In this document: positions 47,435-55,633 of the stretch, in pieces
Numbering within the stretch: the stretch's first letter is position 1
Layout of the letters: each line of letters starts with the position of its first letter
Virus record (IMG/VR): IMGVR_UViG_3300042934_000352
Coordinates: 1-57,098 of that record
Reading direction: 5' to 3' (one strand)
Length of the DNA: 57,098 nt
From: a virus
Program-made: the position numbers and the translations under genes
The notes under the pieces: generated by a model
What the model was told of the DNA's origin: nothing
What the model saw: only the letters and a program-made list of their open reading frames with translations
Database searches by the model: none

Positions 47435-49219
47435 CTAGAAGTAAACTAAGTCATCTTCTATGTCATAATTATCTTCACTTTGTAGGTTTTCACCCTCAAG
47501 TATCTTAGCTAAGTAGTTAGCAAAACTCAAACTACTATATCTATCTTTTCGTTTACCTGATTTTTCTTTAATCTTAATGAAACCACCAACAATTTCGTGT
47601 TCAAGGTTAACTAATTCATTTACAAGTAATGTAGTTTGAAGGAAAGGTAATTCCATTTGAACTCTATCTTCAACTGAAGCATCTTGATAACTTTTTTTAT
47701 CAGACAAGAAATCTCTCGCTTCAATTTCGCTTATCATTAACTCGATATTTGAACTTTGTAAATTCACACGTAACGAAGTTGCCATTTCATGATTCAATCT
47801 GTTACCAGCTTTAATTGAAAAAACAACTGGCAGTGGATTTGGATTTTTTGCTCTTGATCTCATTTCATCATCATTAAAAGAACACCAAGCATCATATTCA
47901 ACATCACGTTGGTCATCATAGTTAATTTTAACTAGAGCGTCATAAATAGACATACCGTTACCGTGACAGTCAAGAGCAATATAACTAGCCTGAAAATCTT
48001 CGAATATTTGCTTTATACGAATTGCCTGATCATCAGTGTGATTACCTTCAATAGTTTCAATATAAGCAACTTTTCTAATGTACTTGTCACCATTAGGAAT
48101 TAATCTTAAGCAAGTTAATACAGTAGCATCGTTTGCGTTACCGCCCATTAGGGCTATATCGACACCTATGATCCTAACTTCACCATCTTTTAATTTTTCC
48201 TTCCTTTTGTTTTTCCTATTTGCATAATCTAAATTTGAAATAGGGTAGAAGGGGTTTTTAAGTTTTCGGTTTTTAGTGATGTCTTCTAATTTAAAAATGG
48301 CATTTGAATTCTGACCATACATTAAATTTTCATACTCCATTAAAAATGAAACCTCGTCAAAGTCAGAACTTTCTTTTTCCTTCTCAATACGTTTTTTACT
48401 TAGTAATCCATGATGAATAGAAGTTAGATAGTCCAAGGAGAAGAATGCAACATCTTTACCTTTTAACATCATATCTCTAGCAGATTGCATTGACTTCCAC
48501 ATCCAATGTGATGTGTAATAAGCCGAAGAAATGTACAACTCAATATTCTCTTCTGTTAAATGACTGTACTCTTCTTTTTTCAAATAAGGAGGCTGTCTAA
48601 AAACGTTAAGGAAAGGCTTTAGTACTGTATTAAGTATAGTTTCATCAATCATACGGAACTCTTCTAGTATTAAAATATTCCCACGATAACCCCTTGAATT
48701 TTCACTTGATGTTACAGCTTCAATAGTTGATCCATTGTGGAATATAACTGTAGCATCATTCGATGAACTTTTTATTTGCTTAATTTCTCTCGCTAAGTTA
48801 GGGTACTGCATTAATTCTTTTTCTATCTTTTCGGTGATTATCAGCTTGGCCTGTTTTTTAACACCTGAAGCAATTATTACTTTTGTGTTTGGGTATAGTA
48901 CACATCTAGCACATGCAAAGATTGAAATCATGAAACTTTTCGATAATCCACGAGCTGCAACAATCATTACAAAAGTATTAAGATTCATAAAGTACAAGAG
49001 TATCTTTTGAAAGAAGAACAGTTCAATTCCAAAATAGTGATCAATGAATCTATGGATGTTCAATCTATAGAATGTTGTCCATTTTTTCATTTGTAATCTC
49101 ATTCGTTCGTTTTTACTCAAGTTTTCTTTTACTTTACTAACATTAGTTGGTTTTTCTAATTGATTCTGACCCTTGGAGTTTTTATTTCTATTAACTTCGA
49201 AATTTTGTATTCCAGCCAT
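47435..49219 (-). CDS. Terminase large subunit
   Basis: ATP-driven DNA packaging motor with nuclease. N-terminal ATPase: Walker A-like AARGLSKS (88-95), SGVKKQAKLII, and Walker B ILILEEF (182-188). C-terminal RNase H-like nuclease: VRIIGVDIALMGG (first Asp), YIALDCHGNGMSIYDALV (second Asp) and a last acidic site near VEDRVQMELPF. 594 aa is a typical length. It follows the putative small subunit directly, with no gap, and is followed by the portal. Confidence 0.92.
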   Translation of the reverse strand: MAGIQNFEVNRNKNSKGQNQLEKPTNVSKVKENLSKNERMRLQMKKWTTFYRLNIHRFIDHYFGIELFFFQKILLYFMNLNTFVMIVAARGLSKSFMISIFACARCVLYPNTKVIIASGVKKQAKLIITEKIEKELMQYPNLAREIKQIKSSSNDATVIFHNGSTIEAVTSSENSRGYRGNILILEEFRMIDETILNTVLKPFLNVFRQPPYLKKEEYSHLTEENIELYISSAYYTSHWMWKSMQSARDMMLKGKDVAFFSLDYLTSIHHGLLSKKRIEKEKESSDFDEVSFLMEYENLMYGQNSNAIFKLEDITKNRKLKNPFYPISNLDYANRKNKRKEKLKDGEVRIIGVDIALMGGNANDATVLTCLRLIPNGDKYIRKVAYIETIEGNHTDDQAIRIKQIFEDFQASYIALDCHGNGMSIYDALVKINYDDQRDVEYDAWCSFNDDEMRSRAKNPNPLPVVFSIKAGNRLNHEMATSLRVNLQSSNIELMISEIEARDFLSDKKSYQDASVEDRVQMELPFLQTTLLVNELVNLEHEIVGGFIKIKEKSGKRKDRYSSLSFANYLAKILEGENLQSEDNYDIEDDLVYF

Positions 49220-50077
49220 CTAATTATCATCCTTAACATCAAAGTCTTTTGAAATGTTAAAAATATTTTTAAATGGACGAACGAACCACTTATCAATATA
49301 CTTTTTAAATTTATCGTAATCTTCATATATTGGTTTGTTTTCAAAATACTCACAAGGTTCATCTTGCTCAACAATTTTTATCCACAATCCATAAGTGGAT
49401 AATCCTTTATCGTCATTCGCTCCAGAAGATTGAATAGGTTTAATATTACCGTCATTGTGAAGTTTCGAAGATAACTCCATTAAATCTTTGAAATTCTTAG
49501 TTTGACCATTAGCCAATTCTTTTTCTGCTTGTAAATGAACTTTTGCAATATTCTTATATAAGTTAATTTGTACTGGAGTGTCCGTAGCGTAACTGTTTTC
49601 ATACTCTCCATAAAAATTCTCTAAGTATTCATATTCATTATCCTCAAACACCCCCCATTTCTTTCTAAGGGAGCTGTAATCTTCATATTTTACAATATTA
49701 GAAGGGGAAGAGTTTTGGGTAATAACTTTACTATTTTTATGTCCTTCAAAATCACTGTCATTCCATGTCATATGCCTGAAATCTTTAGCGTTAACAAGTT
49801 TGAAATATTCACCTACAAATGCATTGTTTTGAATTGCTGATTCATATAAGTGTGTAATGAAAGGCTTATCAAATTTCCTTAGCATATCCATGAAAGATTC
49901 CGCATCATTTTCTTTTACAGAATCTTGGACACATTGTTTACATACATGCATTCTCCCTGTGTGACTATGAAAGTGAGAGAAGGAAGTGTAAAAATCTTTT
50001 GTTGAATCTTTATCTTTACCGCAGCAAGAACAAGTAATCTTTTCTGAAGTTGTTTTAATTACTTTCTTTTTACTCAT
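49220..50077 (-). CDS. Probable terminase small subunit-like zinc-finger protein (285 aa)
   Basis: Residues 15-50 form a zinc finger of the type seen in phage DNA-binding proteins (CSCCGKDKDSTKDFYTS ... CKQC). A helical part with a DNA-binding look follows (ESFMDMLRKFDKPFITHLYESAI), and the C-terminal 120 residues are acidic. It sits where the small terminase subunit is expected, immediately before the large subunit (adjacent start). Length is larger than usual, so the assignment is by position and finger only. ATG follows GAGGTGACGACCAC. Confidence 0.6.
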   Translation of the reverse strand: MSKKKVIKTTSEKITCSCCGKDKDSTKDFYTSFSHFHSHTGRMHVCKQCVQDSVKENDAESFMDMLRKFDKPFITHLYESAIQNNAFVGEYFKLVNAKDFRHMTWNDSDFEGHKNSKVITQNSSPSNIVKYEDYSSLRKKWGVFEDNEYEYLENFYGEYENSYATDTPVQINLYKNIAKVHLQAEKELANGQTKNFKDLMELSSKLHNDGNIKPIQSSGANDDKGLSTYGLWIKIVEQDEPCEYFENKPIYEDYDKFKKYIDKWFVRPFKNIFNISKDFDVKDDN

Positions 50078-50265
50078 GTGGTCGTCACCTCGTTATATTG
50101 CGACCATTTAGTTAAAGAATTATTTAGATTAACATTTCTTTCATACACCCAAAATGTTCTTTGAGTACTTTCATTCAAACCTTTGTGTAAAAACTTAATT
50201 CCATGTTCAGTAAGGAAGTTTTTTAAGTTTGGGCTGTAGCAGTAAAACAAATAATTTCTTTTCAT
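50074..50265 (-). CDS. DUF5659-like small protein, paralogue 3 (63 aa)
   Basis: ATG 50265 is placed after AGGATGATCATT; an upstream ATG three codons earlier (50274) lies too close to that site. The product begins MKRNYLFYCYSPNLKNFLTEHGIKFLHKG and has TFWVYERNVNLNNSLTKWSQYN, clearly related to the protein at 12870 (YCYS, FWVFERN, spaced helices). Overlap of its stop with the next start by four bases suggests coupling with the small terminase-like protein. No known role. Confidence 0.72.
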   Translation of the reverse strand: MKRNYLFYCYSPNLKNFLTEHGIKFLHKGLNESTQRTFWVYERNVNLNNSLTKWSQYNEVTTT

Positions 50266-50320
50266 AATGATCATCCTATTCTATTTAAAAGAGTTAAATT
50301 ATAATTGAGAATCCCTTTAA

Positions 50321-50382
50321 TTGACACTTATTATTGAAAAACAAAGTAAAAGGGGAGGGGAAACTTTGTGTATAAGTGTCAA
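50321..50382. repeat. Nested perfect inverted repeats upstream of the terminase genes
   Basis: TTGACACTTAT (50321-50331) is matched by ATAAGTGTCAA (50372-50382), 11 bp. Inside, ACAAAGT (50341-50347) pairs with ACTTTGT (50363-50369) around an AAAAGGGGAGGGG loop. It could be a packaging-start (cos/pac) structure, a terminator (minus strand has T-rich TTTTC after the inner stem) or a processed RNA. The position right before the terminase genes favours packaging recognition, but this is inference. Confidence 0.6.
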
Positions 50383-50400
50383 TCAAAAGAATTCTGCATA

Positions 50401-50442
50401 ATAAAACCCCTCTAAATAATTGGATAATTACCTAGAGGGGTT
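50401..50442 (-). terminator. Strong terminator after the ClpP-like gene
   Basis: AACCCCTCTA (minus, 50442-50433) pairs with TAGAGGGGTT (50414-50405), followed by TTTTATT. Ten pairs with an 18-nt AT-rich loop. Confidence 0.85.
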
Positions 50443-50460
50443 GGTAGATTTTATTTAGTT

Positions 50461-51045
50461 TTAAATTAATTCATCAAACAATTGATACTTTGTAGATTCT
50501 TCTAATCCAATGTACCAATCTGAAACTTTTTCTTGATGTTCATCTAAGATTTCTTGAGTGATCAGAGATTTAGCAATAATATAGTCATCATAAAGTTTCT
50601 GTAGTCTGTCATACTCTTTATCAAGTCGCTTAACCTCTTGACGAGTACCGTGAGCACCGCCACGTAATTCATGATAAAGAAGAGTAGCATATTTCCCTAA
50701 ATGTTTTTTCGCACCCGATAAGTAAATAGGTAGTGCCATACTCATTGCGTAGCCTTCGACATATGTATAAACAGGTGTTTTGGAATTCTCAATAGTAGAA
50801 ACTAATTGCCAACCATCATAAGCACTGCCACCATAAGATGTAATGTGTAAATGAATTGGTCTGCGTTTTTCAACTTCAATTCCTTCATCTTCTTTATTAA
50901 TCTTATGAATCAATGGAACAATGCCTGAAATTGTGAATGAACTAATGTCCTCATTCAGATAAATCACTCTATCTTTAAATAATTCCTTTTCAACTTTATC
51001 CAACAGTCCACTTGTGAATTTTTCATCTTCTAATAAGAAATCCAT
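50461..51045 (-). CDS. ClpP-like serine protease
   Basis: A 194-residue serine protease of the ClpP/crotonase fold: ITSYGGSAYDGWQLVSTIE (oxyanion-hole Gly pair), EGYAMSMALPIYLSG (nucleophile Ser102) and LLYHELRGGAHG (His125). Many phages use such enzymes for head maturation; here a separate protease-scaffold fusion is encoded, so the role may be host protein turnover, or another maturation step. It lies upstream of terminase and has its own strong terminator. ATG follows AAGGAGGATGAATT. Confidence 0.87.
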   Translation of the reverse strand: MDFLLEDEKFTSGLLDKVEKELFKDRVIYLNEDISSFTISGIVPLIHKINKEDEGIEVEKRRPIHLHITSYGGSAYDGWQLVSTIENSKTPVYTYVEGYAMSMALPIYLSGAKKHLGKYATLLYHELRGGAHGTRQEVKRLDKEYDRLQKLYDDYIIAKSLITQEILDEHQEKVSDWYIGLEESTKYQLFDELI

Positions 51046-51134
51046 AATTCATCCTCCTTAGTATAAATAATCTTGCAGGAAGATAGCGGAGAGACTGACT
51101 CTCATATCAATTTAAAATTATTGTATAATTAATA

Positions 51135-52349
51135 TTAATTTAAAACAAAATTATAACTTATTGTTCTGCCTTTACCTTCTTCGAATATAGATAAGTTCGC
51201 TCCAGCTTTAGCACCAGTCATCAAACTGTCACTGTACTCATCTGATCCCATAATAGAATCCAATTGAATAGTTTCAATGTTATGAGTATCTGTTTCACCA
51301 ACCGTTAAAGAACTACCATGATGGAAATGTGACACATAAAGGAAATCGAAAAACTTACGTTTCATCATCGAAATGTCCTTTATTGCATTCTTTTTACCTT
51401 TTAATTGATGTCCATGACAAGCTGCAATATTAAAACTCAATAATTCGAAATCGACAATTCCTTCATCATAAAGTGGTACATCAATTCGTTCGTTATCTTT
51501 CAACATGTCATGTATGTATACTGCAATTATGCGTTCAACGTCTTCTTTCGGCATTTCACCACGACTTGAACCATGTAAACGTAATTCTGTATGATTTGCA
51601 GAAGGTATATGTACGTACCTAACTTTTACATACTTAGATAATTCTTTTAGCCATTCCACTTTATATCTCGAATATTTAATTACCTGATCTACGAATCCGT
51701 ATTGTAATGCTGTAAGCTGACTAACTCTTAGAGCCATTCCTTCAACACTATCTGCACCATTCAGAACAGTCAGTTCATCTAACTTTTCTTTCTTAATCAC
51801 TGCAATAGCATCAGAAAGAAGTTTATTCATGCGTTCAAGATATATTTTCTCATTGTATTCATTGTTTTCGCTCACAAATTCTTTACCGAAATGCTCGTCC
51901 CCGAAACCTAATATTGCACCACGTTTACCATCATTGGTTTGCAATGGTTGAAAAGTAGGGGAGGGTAGACTGCCTATTTCTTCAATCTTCTGTGACACAA
52001 ACTCAAACAATAAATCTTTTCTTGATTTCTCACGAGCGATTTTCTTATATTCACCACGGATTGCTTGGAGCTTATTTCGTTCTTCAAGTAATTCAATTTT
52101 CTTTAACTCTAATTCATTTAAAACATCATCAGATAGAATATTATTTGTTGATTGTTGTTCAACGTATGATTCATATTCATATATCCCATAAGCTGTTTTT
52201 CGTAAATGGTCTGGACTGCACTCAAGCTCCAACAAATCTCGAATTTCTACCCAATCTAAATCAATTTCTCTATTTAACTTTAATTTTATTAATCTTAATT
52301 TCCACTCGAAGTTAGTCTCATTAGGTTTACGGTCATGTAATTGAGTCAT
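51135..52349 (-). CDS. Calcineurin-like metallophosphoesterase with N-terminal HTH-like region
   Basis: Residues 1-60 are helical and may bind DNA (WVEIRDLLELECSPDHLRKTAYGIYEY). A coiled coil spans 70-110. The phosphoesterase core has FGDEHFG (Asp, His metal ligands), LNGADSVEG (Asp), SANHTE (Asn, His), ACHGHQL and VSHFHHG (His ligands), the complete dinuclear set. Likely a nuclease or phosphatase in phage DNA metabolism. It lies in the first part of the late operon, with PhoH and ClpP-like genes. ATG follows AATAGGAGATAGCCT. Confidence 0.83.
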   Translation of the reverse strand: MTQLHDRKPNETNFEWKLRLIKLKLNREIDLDWVEIRDLLELECSPDHLRKTAYGIYEYESYVEQQSTNNILSDDVLNELELKKIELLEERNKLQAIRGEYKKIAREKSRKDLLFEFVSQKIEEIGSLPSPTFQPLQTNDGKRGAILGFGDEHFGKEFVSENNEYNEKIYLERMNKLLSDAIAVIKKEKLDELTVLNGADSVEGMALRVSQLTALQYGFVDQVIKYSRYKVEWLKELSKYVKVRYVHIPSANHTELRLHGSSRGEMPKEDVERIIAVYIHDMLKDNERIDVPLYDEGIVDFELLSFNIAACHGHQLKGKKNAIKDISMMKRKFFDFLYVSHFHHGSSLTVGETDTHNIETIQLDSIMGSDEYSDSLMTGAKAGANLSIFEEGKGRTISYNFVLN

Positions 52350-52359
52350 AGGCTATCTC

Positions 52360-52557
52360 CTATTCTTCAATATCTTCGAATGTGTCTTCTTGTTTAATTG
52401 CTATTGATATTTCTTGACCATCTTTAGCAATCAGAGCAAGTATATCTAATATATTCGTTTCTTCACCGTCTTTTGTTCCGATGATTGTTTGAGTTTCTGA
52501 ATTGTATAACCCTTTTTCATTAAACCCTTTAATTGTTTTTGTGAATTTCTTTGCCAT
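52360..52557 (-). CDS. Unknown small protein (65 aa)
   Basis: Begins MAKKFTKTIKGFNEKGLYNSETQTIIGTKDGEETNILDILALIAKDGQEIS, an alpha/beta protein with acidic C terminus (KQEDTFEDIEE). ATG follows AAGGGGGAAATAAA. Such small proteins often partner the PIN-PhoH or metallophosphoesterase enzymes, but nothing here shows it. It is 10 bases before the phosphoesterase start. Confidence 0.6.
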   Translation of the reverse strand: MAKKFTKTIKGFNEKGLYNSETQTIIGTKDGEETNILDILALIAKDGQEISIAIKQEDTFEDIEE

Positions 52558-52589
52558 TTTATTTCCCCCTTGTGAATATCCTCTTGTAT

Positions 52590-53843
52590 CTAAATTAACT
52601 CTGCCAAACTCGCAATCTCTGACCTTTCAGTACGATCAAAAGTAACTACTCCGAATAATTTATTACCTTTAAGTTTCTTCAAAGTATTAATTGCACTATT
52701 AGATTTGAAAGACTCTTTATCCACTTGTTTTATGTCACCATTTAGGTATAAAGTTGAATTTTTCCCGATTCGTGAAAGTATCATTCTAGCATGGTCTCCA
52801 GACATGTTCTGGATTTCTGTACAATATACACCGCAATTTGTATAACTGCGTCCACGAATACTCTCGAAATGTTGAATTTCAATCTTGCCTTTTTCAATCA
52901 ACATTCTAAATCCGTCTTCTCCACCTAAAGCATCAATAAATGGAGCAGCAAGATTAATCATTTTTTCTAATAAATCCCCCGGTAAGTAACCAGTTTGACC
53001 AGCATCCTTAAGAGGAACTATATTTCTAATGAATACAATCTTATCAATTTCTTCCTTCTGTAAGGATTGCATTAAGTGAGCCACCATCACATAATCTTTA
53101 CCAGTACCTTGTGAACCTAGTAGAAGTTTCACACCTATATTCTTATTTTGTAACATATCGAACGCAATGGACTGTTTGATATTCAATGGTTTTGTTTTAC
53201 CCATAAACATATCTTCAGTAGCTTTGTATTTCAATTTAACTAACTTTTCACCATCGAAACGAAAAGTGTCAATAGATTCATAACCATTCATAATTCCTAA
53301 ACTATTATAAGTAGGTTTACTTTTATCCCAAATAGCTAAATATTCATTCTCAACCATTTCGAATTGATCAGTAACATTATGTTGATAAATATGAGCTAGT
53401 GCTAGTTGGCTTTCAACGGTATCATCAATGTACAAATCTTTTATTCCTGTATATTTAGTGTGGTCTTCGATTTTCTCGTTATTTAAATCAATTACTTCAA
53501 GTCCAAATCCTTCTGCTTTGTACCCTAACAACACATCATTAGTTATAATTCCATATTGATTACTAACACACGCAGCAAGAATGTTATTATCTTGATATGA
53601 ATCATCGTAATCAGCACCTAATTCAAAACCATTGTAATCTTTAACATCGAATATGAAATTATCTTTATTGTCTTTTATGTATCTAACTGCTTTCCTTGCA
53701 CGAAAAGCTAATTCATCATTATGTGAGGACTTGTGTTTATCTAGTTCCCTTAACGTGTGAGACAGGAGAACTATGTTGTAGCTTTGTAGACTTTCAAGCG
53801 AATCAAGTAAGACATTAGTATCAGCTACAAATTGTTTTGTCAT
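52590..53843 (-). CDS. PIN-PhoH fusion protein with altered Walker motifs
   Basis: An N-terminal PIN RNase domain (1-140: Asp8 in VADTN, Glu33, an Asp cluster near 79-85, IITND at 99-103) is joined to a PhoH-type ATPase (220-417), as in PhoH2-like RNA-unwinding and cutting proteins. The ATPase has GSQGTGKD (243-250) where GxxGxGK(T/S) is expected, so the last residue is Asp. YCTEIQN (340-346) replaces the usual DEAQN Walker B. LNGDIKQVD (367-375) is the normal PhoH motif. ATP use may be weak or altered. ATG follows AAAGGGGCAAAAAT. Confidence 0.82.
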   Translation of the reverse strand: MTKQFVADTNVLLDSLESLQSYNIVLLSHTLRELDKHKSSHNDELAFRARKAVRYIKDNKDNFIFDVKDYNGFELGADYDDSYQDNNILAACVSNQYGIITNDVLLGYKAEGFGLEVIDLNNEKIEDHTKYTGIKDLYIDDTVESQLALAHIYQHNVTDQFEMVENEYLAIWDKSKPTYNSLGIMNGYESIDTFRFDGEKLVKLKYKATEDMFMGKTKPLNIKQSIAFDMLQNKNIGVKLLLGSQGTGKDYVMVAHLMQSLQKEEIDKIVFIRNIVPLKDAGQTGYLPGDLLEKMINLAAPFIDALGGEDGFRMLIEKGKIEIQHFESIRGRSYTNCGVYCTEIQNMSGDHARMILSRIGKNSTLYLNGDIKQVDKESFKSNSAINTLKKLKGNKLFGVVTFDRTERSEIASLAELI

Positions 53844-53869
53844 ATTTTTGCCCCTTTAAGATTATTTTG

Positions 53870-53901
53870 GGATGACAGGGGAGAGGGGGGAACTGCCATC
53901 C
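53870..53901 (-). other. Leader hairpin before the PIN-PhoH gene
   Basis: Minus-strand RNA: GGAUGGCAG (53901-53893) pairs with CUGUCAUCC (53878-53870), nine pairs with one G-U, around a C-rich loop. The G-U shows it is a minus-strand RNA structure. No T run follows, so it is not a plain terminator. Confidence 0.5.
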
Positions 53902-53908
53902 ATAGATT

Positions 53909-53924
53909 TGTTTCACATGAAACA
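53909..53924. promoter_or_regulatory. parS-like 16-bp palindrome
   Basis: TGTTTCACATGAAACA differs at one central base from the Bacillus ParB/Spo0J recognition sequence TGTTTCACGTGAAACA. It lies in the gap between the sigma-like zinc protein gene and PIN-PhoH, not in a coding sequence. Part of the same pattern occurs in ribosome binding sites (GGTGAAACA), but here both arms are present. Confidence 0.55.
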
Positions 53925-53997
53925 TTCGTATAATTAATAATAGGATTTTACCCCTACACCTAATATAAATAGATAAACCTTAAAAATTTAGATATTT

Positions 53998-55269
53998 TTA
54001 CAATTTACTACATTTTATACAAGTGTTATGAAATCCATCTTTAGCGTCCTTCTTTTTGTAGAAGTTTCTTTCATTTAGTATTTTATTTTCCTCGCATTTT
54101 TTACATTGTTTGTACTTACCTTTAACTCTGTATGTATAAACCCATTCCTCATAAATGTCATCATGCTTATTAGTTAATTTCTTAGGGATAACCTCACTGT
54201 ATATCCTAACTAAGTTGCTTTCTTTTAAATCCATCTCATACTTACTATTAATCTCTAAGCAAATATCCTCACCAGTCATCTTATCAATCTTGTAGATTAA
54301 TATATCTTTCTCATATGGCTCTAAATCACTCTTATCCACTAAATTTTCAAACTCATGAAGTAGAATCCACAAATCCGAATCAGGTTTATCCCATACTCCT
54401 TCTTTTAACTCAGCATAATTATCCATCAATGCAAATAGATGTTGGGGATTATTCAACTCAATCTTATTCTCGCTAATCTCTACATAATCACCTTGCTCAT
54501 TGACATATCCAGTATCACAATCCAAGTCATAGACAGGTGAGCCCTTATCTAATTTCTTGAAATAGATTGTTCCACGGATTCTGTCCTTAATCAATGGCAA
54601 ATCTTTTTGCAACTCTGAACGAATTCTCTTCAACATTTGTAAATAGTTATCTCCATGTTTTCTTGCTATTTTATCTTGCATTATAAACTGTCTTTCTTTA
54701 GATACTCCTTTTACAAATCCTAATGTTTCATTAATCATTTCTAAAAACAAAGCATACTCATTCAATTCTGGATATTCCATTCTGTCTTTTGCCGTAATTG
54801 TCTGTTTAGGTATAAGTCGAACATTCTTGTCTTTCCTTCTTGCTTGATTTTGGAAATCTACATCTACTATCTGGCTTTGTATTTTCACTAAATCTTCGGA
54901 TAGTCCAATCGCACCGCTTTGTTGCTTTGTTTTGTAATACGATAACGTATCGAGTTTATCCTGTATTTCTTTATCTTTAGAATATTGGTTGTTATATTTA
55001 GCAAAATCTATGTAATAGGAAAATCTCAACAACAATTTACTTATTGGATCAGATTCAGATAAGAAGCTGTTCTTTGTTTTAATTTGTTTCATTCTAAAAC
55101 CATCTGACGAAAAGTACTTACTCAATGTTCCATCTTCATTTAACTCATTTAAAATATCCCAAACCAACTTATTCCTATCCTCAGCAAACTCTAAATCATA
55201 GTCCAACTTCTTTATCCCACTAGTAATGTATTTGTTGATATCTATATCTACATTCCATTTCTCACTCAA
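53998..55269 (-). CDS. Phage sigma-like/HTH protein with C-terminal zinc finger (423 aa)
   Basis: A family common in Bacillus-type phages: a large helical N-terminal part, a segment near 320-385 (LLHEFENLVDKSDLEPYEKDILIYKIDKMTGEDICLEI) that looks like a sigma region 4 or HTH recognition block, and a C-terminal zinc finger (CKKCEENKILNERNFYKK ... CIKC). It is the second gene of the minus-strand late operon, close to its motif promoter, so it is a candidate regulator of late transcription. Start is TTG after AGAGGAGGATTACATA. The DNA-binding role is inferred from pattern. Confidence 0.68.
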   Translation of the reverse strand: MSEKWNVDIDINKYITSGIKKLDYDLEFAEDRNKLVWDILNELNEDGTLSKYFSSDGFRMKQIKTKNSFLSESDPISKLLLRFSYYIDFAKYNNQYSKDKEIQDKLDTLSYYKTKQQSGAIGLSEDLVKIQSQIVDVDFQNQARRKDKNVRLIPKQTITAKDRMEYPELNEYALFLEMINETLGFVKGVSKERQFIMQDKIARKHGDNYLQMLKRIRSELQKDLPLIKDRIRGTIYFKKLDKGSPVYDLDCDTGYVNEQGDYVEISENKIELNNPQHLFALMDNYAELKEGVWDKPDSDLWILLHEFENLVDKSDLEPYEKDILIYKIDKMTGEDICLEINSKYEMDLKESNLVRIYSEVIPKKLTNKHDDIYEEWVYTYRVKGKYKQCKKCEENKILNERNFYKKKDAKDGFHNTCIKCSKL

Positions 55270-55294
55270 TATGTAATCCTCCTCTGTTCAGGGT

Positions 55295-55480
55295 TCACTC
55301 CCCTCTATATGATTTTTTCATTTCATTCACTAATTGCTTATATGTATAATTGTTTTTACTTAACTTATTTTCCCACTGATATTCTTCATAAAGTTGTTCT
55401 TCATCTTCACTTGCTAACCCATCATGAATTTTCTCTTCAAGATAGGAGATCACCTCACTTCTCCGAAATTGTACTTTCAT
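55295..55480 (-). CDS. First small gene of the late operon (61 aa)
   Basis: Begins MKVQFRRSEVISYLEEKIHDGLASEDEEQLYEEYQWENK, a helical, acidic protein with no recognised family. ATG follows TTGGAGGTGACGAC, a strong site. It starts about 109 bases after the motif promoter at 55596-55624, so it is probably the first product of late transcription. It may be a regulator or host-takeover factor, which the sequence does not show. Confidence 0.6.
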   Translation of the reverse strand: MKVQFRRSEVISYLEEKIHDGLASEDEEQLYEEYQWENKLSKNNYTYKQLVNEMKKSYRGE

Positions 55481-55567
55481 GTCGTCACCTCCAATCTGCT
55501 AAAATATGAATCTATATAAACGACATAATTTCGAGATAAAGCACTTGCTATATTAATCTTAAGTGTA

Positions 55568-55584
55568 GTAAACTATGAGTTTAC
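55568..55584. promoter_or_regulatory. Operator-like palindrome near the late promoter start
   Basis: GTAAAC-tatga-GTTTAC lies 5 to 21 bases beyond the expected start of the promoter at 55596-55624. It could be an operator or a 5' hairpin in the minus-strand RNA. Confidence 0.5.
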
Positions 55585-55595
55585 CTGTTATCTTT

Positions 55596-55624
55596 ATTAT
55601 ACTAAGTTAATTCATATTAGGCAA
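55596..55624 (-). promoter_or_regulatory. Conserved phage promoter motif, copy 2 (late operon)
   Basis: Minus strand: TTGCCT, 17-bp spacer AATATGAATTAACTTAG, TATAAT. Spacer and -10 differ from copy 1 (6546) by a single base over 23 positions. It is placed to transcribe the minus-strand genes starting with the one at 55480. Confidence 0.78.
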
Positions 55625-55633
55625 CCTATGAAA

